From Bacillota bacterium (lineage in GTDB: Bacteria; Bacillota; Clostridia; Oscillospirales; Oscillospiraceae), in the NCBI GenBank assembly GCA_029225225.1, contig JAQXWB010000106.1:1-34304 (forward strand): a stretch of 34,304 nt of DNA, in the 5' to 3' direction. A program made the translations under genes and the position numbers. Under the pieces are notes generated by a model that was not told the origin of the DNA, ran no database searches, and saw only the letters and a program-made list of their open reading frames with translations. Each line of letters begins with the position of its first letter. Within the stretch, counting starts at the first letter, position 1. Shown here one piece after another: positions 24,967 through 31,706 of the stretch.

Positions 24967-25746
24967 ATGATGAAAAACGAAAAAAAAGAGAAAAAGCGAA
25001 AGCGCGATCATTTGATCCTTTGTGTGGTTTTCGTGCTGAGCGTTGCGCTGATCGCTGCGGCGATCATTTGGTGTGTGCTGCGAGTAGGGCAAGACGGCAC
25101 GGAGTCAGCACAGAGCAAGGTTACGGAAGTGAGCGAACCGCTGCCGTTTGCTATTCCCGGTTTTGCCCGTATTGACGAGGTGGAGCTCCAGCCTGTTGGC
25201 GGGCAGCTTCAAGTCACCGCAGTCGGACGCTTTACCGGTCCTTATGTAGAGGATGGAACGGACGAAGAAGTGACGGATGTTTTGGCGCTGATTGTCGAGA
25301 ATACCGGCGAAAGCTGGGTCGAGTACGCGGAACTGACCATGGGCTGCGGCGGCGAAACAGCGCGTTTTGTGCTTTCCTCGCTGCCAAGCGGTTCCTCTGC
25401 GCTGGTCATGGAGGCCAATCGCATGACCTATACGGCGGGAACTGACTACCGTCTTTCCGAAAAAGCGAAGATCGCAGAACTGACCTCTGCGGTGATGGAC
25501 TTCTCTGAAGAATTCATGCTGTACCCGGATGATGGCGTGATCAATGTGGAAAACATCTCCGGAAAGGACCACGCAGAAAGCGTTTCGGTGTACTATAAGA
25601 ATTACCGGTACGGTTTGTATTACGGAGGCATTTGCTACCGTGCCCGCTTTGAAGACGGCATTGCGGCTGGGGAGCTTGCGCAGAGCGTGCAGACACACTA
25701 CAGTAATGCGGACTCCGTGATTATGTATATGTCCTATGAGAAATGA
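24967..25746 (+). CDS. Single-pass membrane protein of the peptide locus, function unknown
   Basis: This 259-aa protein has a very basic cytoplasmic start (MMKNEKKEKKRKRDHL), one membrane helix (LCVVFVLSVALIAAAIIWCV, residues ~19-38), then a soluble outer domain rich in beta strands (ALIVENTGESWVEYAELTMG, SVSVYYKNYRYGLYYGGICY). I recognise no family. AGAGGA precedes the ATG; a second ATG at 24970 is possible. It follows the hairpin after the candidate precursor and overlaps the kinase-like gene by 11 nt, so these two are coupled. A role in display, export or immunity for the peptide is conceivable but unsupported by sequence. Confidence 0.7.
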   Translation: MMKNEKKEKKRKRDHLILCVVFVLSVALIAAAIIWCVLRVGQDGTESAQSKVTEVSEPLPFAIPGFARIDEVELQPVGGQLQVTAVGRFTGPYVEDGTDEEVTDVLALIVENTGESWVEYAELTMGCGGETARFVLSSLPSGSSALVMEANRMTYTAGTDYRLSEKAKIAELTSAVMDFSEEFMLYPDDGVINVENISGKDHAESVSVYYKNYRYGLYYGGICYRARFEDGIAAGELAQSVQTHYSNADSVIMYMSYEK

Positions 25747-26647
25747 GCCTTTGCTGATCTCTTTTGGCGGCGTTGTCATCGGCTTTTACGGCTGCCCGCC
25801 GTCTGTTTGGGAGGAACCGTTGCTGCTGTTTGCGCAGCCGGATGCTGCGGCGGATGTGCGGATTCACGTCAAGGAGACAGCTGTGCTGCCGAAGCCGACG
25901 GATGCCTTGGTGCTTTATACCGCCGCAGGCTTCCGTATGCTTGGCAGCGGAACAAAGCGCTGGGCGTTTCGCACTGATCCCTACCGCGCCGATGCGCCCG
26001 CCTTTGCGGCGCTGTGCTATGATACCGGCTTGCCGGATGAGCTGATGCTTTTCTTTGACCCCCGAGCAATGGAACTGAATGTGCAGTCACTGCTTTCGAG
26101 CATTATGCTGGAAACGCTTTTGCTGCGCCATGGCAGGTGTATCCTGCACGCCTCTTATATCCTTCAGCAGCAATGCGGAATTCTCTTTTCCGCCCCCAGC
26201 GGAGCGGGGAAGTCTACGCAGGCGGAGCTTTGGCGGCGGCATCGAGGCGCACAGATCATCAACGGCGATAAAGCAATCCTCTACATGGAAAAGGACGGCG
26301 TGAAAGTCAGCGGCTTGCCCCTTTGCGGCTCCTCGGGCATTTGCCGGAATGCTGCGGCTCCGTTGCAAGCCATTGTCGTTCTCTCACAGGGAAGGGAGAA
26401 TCGTATTTCCCGTATGGGAGGAAAGGCTGCCGTGAAGGCGCTGCTCTCACAGATGTATGTGCGGCGCGGAGAGGGCGAGTCTGTTGCGCAGGCAATGACC
26501 TTGGCTTCCGAAGCGGCGGCGCGTGTGCCTGTTTTTCAGCTTTCCTGTCTGCCGGATCTTTCCGCAGTGGAATGTCTTGAAAAGGCAATAAAGGGGGAGA
26601 TGCACGATGCCGAAGGAACCGATGCTATCAAAATATCTGCACAGTAA
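25736..26647 (+). CDS. HPr kinase-like (HprK/PEPCK-fold) protein of the peptide locus
   Basis: This 303-aa protein has the P-loop SAPSGAGKST at residues 152-161, preceded by RHGRCILHASYIL and followed by RGAQIINGDKAILYMEKDG and VSGLPLCGSSGIC. The histidine-strand, P-loop and D-G-D-K arrangement is that of HprK-related kinases often placed with PqqD and radical SAM genes in peptide-modification clusters. It lacks the N-terminal DRTGG domain of true HprK, so it probably does not act on HPr; its substrate is unknown. The 3' end overlaps the radical SAM stub by 41 nt, and its 5' end overlaps the membrane-protein gene. Confidence 0.75.
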   Translation: MRNEPLLISFGGVVIGFYGCPPSVWEEPLLLFAQPDAAADVRIHVKETAVLPKPTDALVLYTAAGFRMLGSGTKRWAFRTDPYRADAPAFAALCYDTGLPDELMLFFDPRAMELNVQSLLSSIMLETLLLRHGRCILHASYILQQQCGILFSAPSGAGKSTQAELWRRHRGAQIINGDKAILYMEKDGVKVSGLPLCGSSGICRNAAAPLQAIVVLSQGRENRISRMGGKAAVKALLSQMYVRRGEGESVAQAMTLASEAAARVPVFQLSCLPDLSAVECLEKAIKGEMHDAEGTDAIKISAQ

Positions 26648-26738
26648 GGATCGTGAACGCGATATCCCAGTCAGCGGCACCTTTGAACTGGCGTCAATGT
26701 GCATATTTCACTGCATAAGCCTACACGAACTACAATAG
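26607..26738 (+). pseudogene. Radical SAM maturase, N-terminal stub
   Basis: ATG 26607 has GGGGGAG upstream and opens 43 codons ending in TAG. The translation has SKYLHSKDRERDIPVSGTFE, then LASMCIFHCISLHELQ. Radical SAM/SPASM enzymes of peptide clusters commonly begin with a short tail, then PVSGTFELT and a CxxxCxxC iron-sulfur motif. Here the first two cysteines stand as C-I-F-H-C and the third (expected C-x-x-C) is lost as the frame ends. Only about 130 bp remain of a gene normally >1 kb, and the next gene (pqqD-like) starts 17 nt later, so a deletion is the likeliest cause. The radical SAM reading depends on a short motif. Confidence 0.6.
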
Positions 26739-26755
26739 AAACACGGAGGAAAAAC

Positions 26756-27016
26756 ATGAAGATCAAACTGGACTTTGTCCTGCGCGAGATCGCAGGCGAT
26801 ATTCTTTTGGTGCCCGCCGGCAAGACGGCACTTGACTTGAACGGAATGCTCACGCTCAACGAGGTCGGCGCGGAGATTTGGAAGATGCTTCCGGAGGTTG
26901 AGAACGAAGAGGAGATTGTCGAGCGCCTTTTGCGGGACTATGATGCCGAGCCTGCGCAGGTACGCGAGGATGTTTCTGCGTTTATGGATCAGCTTCGTGG
27001 GCTCGGAATTCTTTGA
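26756..27016 (+). CDS. PqqD-family peptide chaperone (RRE-like)
   Basis: This 86-aa protein is the length of PqqD. Its pattern is characteristic: FVLREIAGDILLVPAGKTAL, then LDLNGMLTLNEVGAEIWKML, EEEIVERLLRDYD, and a C-terminal helix (REDVSAFMDQLRGLGIL). PqqD-like proteins bind the leader of a precursor peptide and present it to a radical SAM enzyme. GGAGG precedes ATG 26756; an upstream in-frame ATG at 26699 has no ribosome binding site. It is the last gene before the gap promoter and the clearest marker that 24674-27016 was a peptide-maturation locus. Confidence 0.88.
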   Translation: MKIKLDFVLREIAGDILLVPAGKTALDLNGMLTLNEVGAEIWKMLPEVENEEEIVERLLRDYDAEPAQVREDVSAFMDQLRGLGIL

Positions 27017-27075
27017 TTTTTGCAATATTCTCAAAAAATAATGCGAATTTGTCGGATTTTAATGGATTTTGACAC

Positions 27076-27104
27076 TTGCCAAAGCGGACAACATCGTATA
27101 TAAT
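27076..27104 (+). promoter_or_regulatory. Sigma-A promoter of gap
   Basis: TTGCCA (27076-27081), 17 nt, TATAAT (27099-27104). A TTGACA a few bases upstream (27069-27074) has an over-long spacer. The ~60-nt leader includes a small hairpin CGCCG-AAAAAT-CGGCG (27130-27145) before the GGAGG. Confidence 0.8.
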
Positions 27105-27170
27105 GAAAGCGCTTCAAAAACATAAAATGCGCCGAAAAATCGGCGTACCATAGAATTGGAGGAAACTACA

Positions 27171-28202
27171 ATGTCTGTAAAAGTTGCAATCAATGGTTTT
27201 GGCCGTATCGGTCGTCTGGCATTCCGTCAGATGTTCGGCGCTGAGGGTTATGAGATCGTTGCCATCAACGACCTGACCTCCGCAAAGATGCTGGCGCATC
27301 TGCTGAAGTACGACTCCACGCAGGGTAACTATGTCGCCATGGGTCACACGGTTGACTTCCATGAGGGCGAGGGCGAGGACAACTACATTGTCGTCGACGG
27401 CAAGAAGGTTGTTATCTACAAAATGCCCAACGCCGCAGAGCTGCCTTGGGGCAAGCTTGGCGTTGATGTCGTGCTCGAATGCACCGGCTTCTACACCAGC
27501 AAGGCAAAGGCGCAGGCGCATATCGACGCTGGCGCGAAGAAGGTCGTTATCTCCGCTCCCGCAGGCAACGATCTGCCCACCATCGTTTACAACGTTAACC
27601 ACGAGACGCTGACGAAGGAAGACAACATTATCTCTGCCGCTTCCTGCACCACCAACTGCCTCGCACCGATGGCAAAGGCGCTGAACGACCTTGCTCCCAT
27701 CGAGTCCGGCATTATGTGCACCATCCACGCTTACACCGGCGATCAGATGATCCTCGACGGCCCGCAGCGTAAGGGTGACCTCCGCCGCAGCCGCGCGGGC
27801 GCTGTCAACATCGTCCCGAACTCCACTGGCGCTGCGAAGGCAATCGGCCTTGTTATCCCCGAGCTGAACGGCAAGCTCATCGGCGCTGCACAGCGTGTCC
27901 CGACGCCCACCGGCTCCACCACCATCCTCAACGCGGTCGTCAAGGGCAACGTCACCGTTGACGAAATCAATGCGCAGATGAAGAAGGAAGCAACCGAGTC
28001 CTTCGGCTATAACGAAGACCAGATCGTCTCCTCCGATGTCATCGGCATGCGCTTCGGCTCCCTGTTTGATGCCACGCAGACCATGGCTATGCCTCTTGAG
28101 AACGGCACTACGCAGGTTCAGGTCGTTTCTTGGTACGACAATGAGAACTCCTATGTTTCTCAGATGGTTCGCACCATCAAGCACTTCTCCACGCTGCTGT
28201 AA
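27171..28202 (+). CDS. gap: Glyceraldehyde-3-phosphate dehydrogenase, type I
   Basis: This 343-aa enzyme is full length. The Rossmann motif [13 protein letters not shown] is at the N-terminus, the catalytic [13 protein letters not shown] has Cys159, HAYTGDQ, then [20 protein letters not shown] and the C-terminal [16 protein letters not shown]. It converts glyceraldehyde-3-phosphate, phosphate and NAD+ to 1,3-bisphosphoglycerate in glycolysis. GGAGG lies 8 nt before ATG 27171. Codon use is strongly biased to C-ending codons, as expected for a highly expressed gene. It is a single-gene unit with its own promoter and a textbook terminator. Confidence 0.98.
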   Translation: MSVKVAINGFGRIGRLAFRQMFGAEGYEIVAINDLTSAKMLAHLLKYDSTQGNYVAMGHTVDFHEGEGEDNYIVVDGKKVVIYKMPNAAELPWGKLGVDVVLECTGFYTSKAKAQAHIDAGAKKVVISAPAGNDLPTIVYNVNHETLTKEDNIISAASCTTNCLAPMAKALNDLAPIESGIMCTIHAYTGDQMILDGPQRKGDLRRSRAGAVNIVPNSTGAAKAIGLVIPELNGKLIGAAQRVPTPTGSTTILNAVVKGNVTVDEINAQMKKEATESFGYNEDQIVSSDVIGMRFGSLFDATQTMAMPLENGTTQVQVVSWYDNENSYVSQMVRTIKHFSTLL

Positions 28203-28218
28203 TATCGCAAACCAAAAT

Positions 28219-28253
28219 AAAACCTTGGCGGTTTTTCCGCCAAGGTTTTTTTT
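28219..28253 (+). terminator. Rho-independent terminator of gap
   Basis: AAACCTTGGCGG, a TTTTT loop, CCGCCAAGGTTT and a T8 run: a strong intrinsic terminator 17 bp after the gap stop. Confidence 0.95.
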
Positions 28254-28372
28254 GAAAAGATCCGTTTGCTGCAGGTCTCGGGAAAGCTGAAGAATTTCAT
28301 CGCATCTCCGTCAGCCCAAAGTCGCTGAATATCGGGAAGGTCGTTTTCTGTTGTTTCCCGAATCGTTATCAT
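28254..28372 (-). pseudogene. GNAT acetyltransferase N-terminal remnant
   Basis: ATG 28372 (GGAG 8 nt upstream) opens MITIRETTENDLPDIQRLW and then ADGDAMKFFSFPE, the first strand-helix unit of a GNAT acetyltransferase. Similarity stops at about residue 34; the frame then runs into the antisense of the gap terminator and gap itself. The acetyl-CoA-binding motif is absent. It lies 13 bp after the methyltransferase stop, so an intact GNAT gene once probably ended this operon. Confidence 0.6.
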
Positions 28373-28385
28373 AACGATGCTCCTT

Positions 28386-29186
28386 CTACGATTGCTTTCC
28401 GACGAAGAGCAGATGATTGCTGTGACCCAGCATCTCCGGCTTTTCGCAGGTGTGAAGGTGATAACGCAGATATTGCGCATAGCTCTCCGCATCAAGCGAA
28501 TTGATGCGCTCCTCCATCAGCTCGCTCAGACCGTCCGAGGCGATCTCACGCACGATGCGGATGCCGCCGTCGCGTAGAATGCGGCGGCACTCGTCGACCG
28601 TGTGGAATACGAACGGGAAATCGTGCAGCCGGAGCGTGTCATGGTCGTAGTCCCCCGTGCGGAAGTAATTCGGATTGTTCTGCAGCTCGGTGAAAAAGAC
28701 CATGTCGTGTGCGATAAAGGCGAAGAAGAGCGTGCCGCCCGGCTTACAGACGCGCTTGGCTTCAGCAATGCAGCGCTGCCTGTCTTCTTCGCGGTGCAGA
28801 TGGTACAGCGGGCCGAACAGCAGAACGACATCGAATGCGGCATCCGACCAAAACGAAAGGTCGATGGCGTTGCCCTGCCGCAGCTCCACGCAGTCGTCTG
28901 CGGTCAGCTTCTTTTGAAACGCCTGAACGTTGCGATCGGAAAGCTCTATGGCACTGACTTGATAGCCGTTTCTTGCGAAATAGAGGCTGTATTCGCCCGC
29001 ACCTGCGCCGATGTCCAAGATACGGTCATTCGGCTTTAAATACTGCTCGATGTAATGCACCGTCGTGAGAAATTCCACACGGGCGGCTTGCGAACGGTTC
29101 AGGCGGGTGTCTTCATTGAAGATCTCATAGGTTTTTGCAATCTGCGTAAACTCATCCTCAATCTTCGCAAGCTCAATAAAATCCAT
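28386..29186 (-). CDS. Class I SAM-dependent methyltransferase
   Basis: This 266-aa protein has motif I ILDIGAGAGEYSLYFARNGY, motif II-type SAIELSDRNV, post-I ELRQGNAIDLSFW, and VLLFGPLYHLHREEDRQRC, all typical of small-molecule class I methyltransferases (UbiE/Methyltransf_25-like). The substrate is unknown. The start lies one base after the stop of the DivIVA-like gene. The C-terminal ~90 residues have an unassigned charged region ending GHSNHLLFVGKQS. It appears intact. Confidence 0.85.
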   Translation of the reverse strand: MDFIELAKIEDEFTQIAKTYEIFNEDTRLNRSQAARVEFLTTVHYIEQYLKPNDRILDIGAGAGEYSLYFARNGYQVSAIELSDRNVQAFQKKLTADDCVELRQGNAIDLSFWSDAAFDVVLLFGPLYHLHREEDRQRCIAEAKRVCKPGGTLFFAFIAHDMVFFTELQNNPNYFRTGDYDHDTLRLHDFPFVFHTVDECRRILRDGGIRIVREIASDGLSELMEERINSLDAESYAQYLRYHLHTCEKPEMLGHSNHLLFVGKQS

Positions 29187-29187
29187 C

Positions 29188-29775
29188 TCAGACCTCGCCT
29201 GCGACTTCGGCGGCGGCTTTCAGACCGGCGGAGGATTCGTCCACGATGCCTTGCGCGGTGGAAAGCAACTGCTCCATCTTGTCAAAATCGTTGCGGAAGG
29301 CGTCAAGCAGTGTCGCAAAATCCTGCGAGGTGAGCGTCAGCTTCTCGTCTGCCTGCGCGAAAACGGTCTTCATCCGCTCGGCGGACGCGGCGGCGCGTTC
29401 TCTTGCCATGCGTTCGGTCATTTCAGCGCGGCGGTAGGCGGCAAGCTCCATTTCGTTGAAATTCGAAGGAGCTGCGGCGACAACGCTGGCCACGGGCGCC
29501 ATCGGAGCGTTCAGCGCCGGTTCGGAAGGGGCGGGAACGTCTTCCGCAGACTGTGCCGCAGCTTCCTGCGCGGCGGTCAGTGCTTCTAACTGCGCTTTTG
29601 CCTCTGCCGCCTCTGCGCGCGCTGCCTCCAGCGCCTCCTGTAAACGGGCGTTTTCCTCGCGGAGCAGGCGGAGCGCTTTTTCGTGCTCTGTCGTCTGCGC
29701 CTGAATGAACTGTACCACATCGGTGCGGTTAAAGCCATGCAGCGCAGTGCGGAAATTTTCGATATTAACTGCCAT
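29188..29775 (-). CDS. DivIVA-like coiled-coil protein
   Basis: This 195-aa protein opens MAVNIENFRTALHGFNRTDV and then VQFIQAQ, resembling the N-terminal lipid-binding motif of DivIVA/GpsB (F-x-x-x-x-x-G-F/Y-x-x-x-x-V-x-x-F). Next is a coiled coil rich in Leu/Glu/Ala (LRLLREENARLQEALEAARA), an Ala/Pro linker (~80-110), and a second helical region (MTERMARERAAASAERMKTV) plus an amphipathic tail. It may work at the division septum or cell pole. The family call rests on the N-terminus and is moderate. It heads the leftward operon with the methyltransferase and has a promoter at 29817. Confidence 0.65.
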   Translation of the reverse strand: MAVNIENFRTALHGFNRTDVVQFIQAQTTEHEKALRLLREENARLQEALEAARAEAAEAKAQLEALTAAQEAAAQSAEDVPAPSEPALNAPMAPVASVVAAAPSNFNEMELAAYRRAEMTERMARERAAASAERMKTVFAQADEKLTLTSQDFATLLDAFRNDFDKMEQLLSTAQGIVDESSAGLKAAAEVAGEV

Positions 29776-29816
29776 TTTTGTTCCCTCACAATCCGAAAAA
29801 TGCTTTTATTTTATTT

Positions 29817-29845
29817 ATTATACCATGAGAAAGCGCGAAAAACAA
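29817..29845 (-). promoter_or_regulatory. Promoter of the DivIVA-like/methyltransferase operon
   Basis: On the minus strand, TTGTTT (29845-29840), 17 nt, TATAAT (29822-29817), about 30 nt before the likely ribosome binding site GAGGGAAC. Confidence 0.65.
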
Positions 29846-29910
29846 TATCCCGTATCGCTTTTTTGTCGCTTTCACCGGGAAGACAGCGAAAAGAAAACCG
29901 AAAAAATGGC

Positions 29911-29939
29911 TTTACTTTGACAATGGAATCTGCTATAAT
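29911..29939 (+). promoter_or_regulatory. Promoter of tRNA-Arg(CCG)
   Basis: TTTACT (29911-29916), 17 nt, TATAAT (29934-29939), placing transcription start about 10 nt before the tRNA. A TTGACA at 29917 is too close to the -10 to pair with it. Confidence 0.65.
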
Positions 29940-29956
29940 AATCGCGTTCAGAACAA

Positions 29957-30032
29957 GCGCCGGTGGCTCAATGGATAGAGCATCAGATTCCGGTTCTGAG
30001 GGTTGGGGGTTCGAGTCCCTTCCGGCGTGCCA
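29957..30032 (+). tRNA. tRNA-Arg (anticodon CCG)
   Basis: The 76-nt gene folds fully: acceptor GCGCCGG/CCGGCGT (G1-U72 wobble), D stem GCTC/GAGC, anticodon stem TCAGA/TCTGA with loop TTCCGGT (anticodon CCG, reads CGG), T arm GGGGG-TTCGAGT-CCCTT, discriminator G and encoded CCA. Antisense translation gives the familiar spurious SNPQPSEPESDAL peptide. Confidence 0.95.
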
Positions 30033-30033
30033 C

Positions 30034-30076
30034 GAAATAAACCTCTTTTGTCTGTTGGGCAAAAGAGGTTTATTTC
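30034..30076 (+). terminator. Terminator after tRNA-Arg
   Basis: GAAATAAACCTCTTTTG (30034-30050), 9-nt loop, CAAAAGAGGTTTATTTC (30060-30076): a 17-bp perfect stem. The arms themselves are A/T-rich at the base, so it can act in either direction. Confidence 0.85.
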
Positions 30077-30319
30077 AGTTATATTCGCCTTCGGCGAGTG
30101 ATATTGCTTTGCAGTGATATTTGCGATGCAAGCGATATTGCCCGGCGGGGAGTGAATATCGTTTACCCAGTGTGCGCACTGGGTTCGCAATGACATAGTG
30201 GGAGGTTTGTGTGCAGTCGGAAGTTCCTGCACGGGCGGACAGAGTCGTCCGCCCCTACGGACGCGGATGGGCAACTATTAGATGTTACAAACTAATAGAT
30301 GCTTTTCTAACAATGCATG
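30077..30319. repeat. Gene-free region with short repeats and GC hairpins
   Basis: No credible gene. It holds several GATATT words alternating with hairpin-like blocks (CGCCTTCGGCG at about 30086), the inverted pair ACCCAGTG/CACTGGGT (about 30165-30184) next to CGCAATGACAT, and a hairpin GGGCGGAC-N6-GTCCGCCC (about 30233-30254). CGCAATGACAT also occurs in the repeat at 5447-5481, and GGGCGGACAG also near 7411. It looks like assembled fragments of dispersed elements. Confidence 0.5.
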
Positions 30320-30805
30320 TTATTCTGAAATGTCCTCACTTTTTGCATCAGTAACAGAGTGCTGTATTCTGTCATTGATTTGCTGTACTTTTTTTCGCAT
30401 CGCGAAGAATTGCGTCAGCCAAATGCAAAGGTAAATCGCCCCAAAAATGCCGAAGTAGGAGAGAATACCCACGAGGCTGTGTTTCATCCAGCGTAAAAAA
30501 TAAGCAATCGGAAATGTTGCCGCAGAACAAATGAGTAAATGCGTCACCGTCATGCGAAGTAAGCTCCAACGCTCTACCTCCCAAATGACGGAAGCTCCTG
30601 CCCAAGCAGCGCCGTAGAGCAAGGAGCATACTGCCTGTACCAAAACGGCATTCACTTCGCCGCCGCAGTCGGAGATCAATTCCGGAACGGTCGGATAATA
30701 ATGACCGTCGGCAACGGCAAGCGAGATCAAGATCGTAATACAATAGCTGATCGCCAGCCCGAGCGGCGCGCCGAGAAGACAGCGGAAAAGGACTTTCTTT
30801 TTCAT
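30320..30805 (-). CDS. DUF3021 membrane protein
   Basis: This 161-aa protein has four predicted membrane helices: LLGAPLGLAISYCITILISL, AVCSLLYGAAWAGASVIW, VTHLLICSAATFPIAYFL and YFGIFGAIYLCIWLTQFF. Layout, length and the pairing with a LytTR gene match DUF3021 proteins. AAGGAGG precedes the ATG, 10 bp after the regulator gene stops. It probably modulates or senses for the LytTR regulator at the membrane; the mechanism is not established in the family. Confidence 0.85.
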   Translation of the reverse strand: MKKKVLFRCLLGAPLGLAISYCITILISLAVADGHYYPTVPELISDCGGEVNAVLVQAVCSLLYGAAWAGASVIWEVERWSLLRMTVTHLLICSAATFPIAYFLRWMKHSLVGILSYFGIFGAIYLCIWLTQFFAMRKKVQQINDRIQHSVTDAKSEDISE

Positions 30806-30815
30806 ATTGACCTCC

Positions 30816-31256
30816 TTAGATTCCTAAAATTTTACGAATTTTTGCGACATAGCGCCTGGATACATAGGTGACAGTGCCGTTGGAAAGCGTGACGCAGATT
30901 GTCCCGACCAAGCGGAGATCGAATCCCTTCACTTTTTTCAGATTGATGATCTCTGAGTTGGAAATACGGACAAAGCTGTTTTTGACAAGGCGTTCCTCTA
31001 ATTCGTATAGCCGGAGGCGAAGGGTATATTCGCCGTCCTCCGTTACCGCGAAAACCTTTCCGGCGGCTGCGTAAATGCGGATGATCTGCGGCTGCTCCAA
31101 GAGACATATGCTTTCCTCCCGAACGCCTGCCAACAGTGACGGCGTTTCCTCCGAAAGTCTTTTGACGAGCTGTTGAACTTCCTCCGTCATTTTGCCCGTG
31201 ACGACAATGATCTTTGTCTCAGCACAGGTGCTGTCAAGCTTGATTTCTATCTGCAA
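30816..31256 (-). CDS. LytTR-domain transcriptional regulator (stand-alone)
   Basis: This 146-aa protein has an N-terminal ~45-residue segment and a C-terminal LytTR DNA-binding domain (~50-146), including YELEERLVKNSFVRISNSEI, INLKKVKGFD, then TICVTLSNGTVTYVSRRYVA. There is no receiver domain, so it is not a classical response regulator. The start is TTG at 31256 with GGGGGAG 7 nt upstream; the nearby ATG is out of frame and gives a short dead frame. It is co-transcribed with the DUF3021 gene from the promoter at 31285. Such pairs usually autoregulate their own operon; other targets are unknown. Confidence 0.88.
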   Translation of the reverse strand: MQIEIKLDSTCAETKIIVVTGKMTEEVQQLVKRLSEETPSLLAGVREESICLLEQPQIIRIYAAAGKVFAVTEDGEYTLRLRLYELEERLVKNSFVRISNSEIINLKKVKGFDLRLVGTICVTLSNGTVTYVSRRYVAKIRKILGI

Positions 31257-31284
31257 TTTTCATCTCCCCCTTTGCTATGACCAT

Positions 31285-31313
31285 AGTATAATGAAAAACG
31301 AACGGCGCTTCAA
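31285..31313 (-). promoter_or_regulatory. Promoter of the LytTR-DUF3021 operon
   Basis: On the minus strand, TTGAAG (31313-31308), 17 nt, TATACT (31290-31285), then a short leader to the GGGGGAG ribosome binding site. Confidence 0.75.
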
Positions 31314-31367
31314 GTGTTCTCGTACAGATGGTCGATTTGAGCGGATAAGTGGTCATGCCGGACGATA

Positions 31368-31406
31368 GAAAAGAAAAACTGACACCTTCCCGAAGAAAAG
31401 TGTCAG
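31368..31406 (-). terminator. Second terminator downstream of tRNA-Thr
   Basis: On the minus strand CTGACAC pairs with GTGTCAG around a TTTTCTTCGGGAAG core, closing on a UUCG loop, followed by TTTTTCTTTTC. With the terminator at 31472 it brackets a ~65-nt stretch that has no ORF. Confidence 0.65.
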
Positions 31407-31471
31407 ATTTGGGTGGAATATCTTCTTTGCGGTGAAAGAACGATTTATTTGAGTGTAGCTGCTGCTAATGA

Positions 31472-31499
31472 AAAAAAGCACGCCGAAGCGTGCTTTTTT
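31472..31499 (-). terminator. Terminator of tRNA-Thr (bidirectional)
   Basis: AAAAAAGCACGC-CGAA-GCGTGCTTTTTT, a perfect 12-bp stem with a tetraloop, immediately downstream of tRNA-Thr on the minus strand. Its A/T arms suit termination from either side. Confidence 0.9.
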
Positions 31500-31501
31500 C
31501 G

Positions 31502-31577
31502 TGGAGCTACTGGCCGGACTCGAACCGGCGACCTGCTGATTACGAATCAGCTGCTCTACCAACTGAGCCACAGTAGC
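31502..31577 (-). tRNA. tRNA-Thr (anticodon CGT)
   Basis: The 76-nt minus-strand gene folds fully: acceptor GCTACTG/CAGTAGC, D stem GCTC/GAGC, anticodon stem GCTGA/TCAGC with loop TTCGTAA (anticodon CGT, reads ACG), T arm GCCGG-TTCGAGT-CCGGC, discriminator T and encoded CCA. Confidence 0.95.
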
Positions 31578-31605
31578 ATAATCGCTTGCGCGATTAGCGG
31601 ATATT

Positions 31606-31634
31606 ATGATACCGTATTTTTTATGTTTTGTCAA
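31606..31634 (-). promoter_or_regulatory. Promoter of tRNA-Thr
   Basis: On the minus strand, TTGACA (31634-31629), 17 nt, TATCAT (31611-31606), about 29 nt before the tRNA 5' end. Confidence 0.8.
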
Positions 31635-31661
31635 GACAAAAAGTGAAAAAACTTTACATTT

Positions 31662-31702
31662 TCTAAAAACAGCGGCACATAGATAAACTACATACCGCTG
31701 TT
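31662..31702 (-). terminator. Terminator of the spoIIA operon
   Basis: On the minus strand AACAGCGG (31702-31695), a 19-nt loop, CCGCTGTT (31675-31668), then TTTAG. It lies just after the sigF stop. Confidence 0.7.
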
Positions 31703-31706
31703 CGCT

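Noticed and set aside
29811-30274. Minus-strand frames containing DSNPQPSEPESDAL
   Set aside because: This peptide is the known spurious antisense translation of a tRNA, here tRNA-Arg(CCG) at 29957-30032.
31413-31646. Plus-strand frame containing GRTRTGDLLITNQLLYQLSH
   Set aside because: It is antisense to tRNA-Thr at 31502-31577 and is a known false protein.
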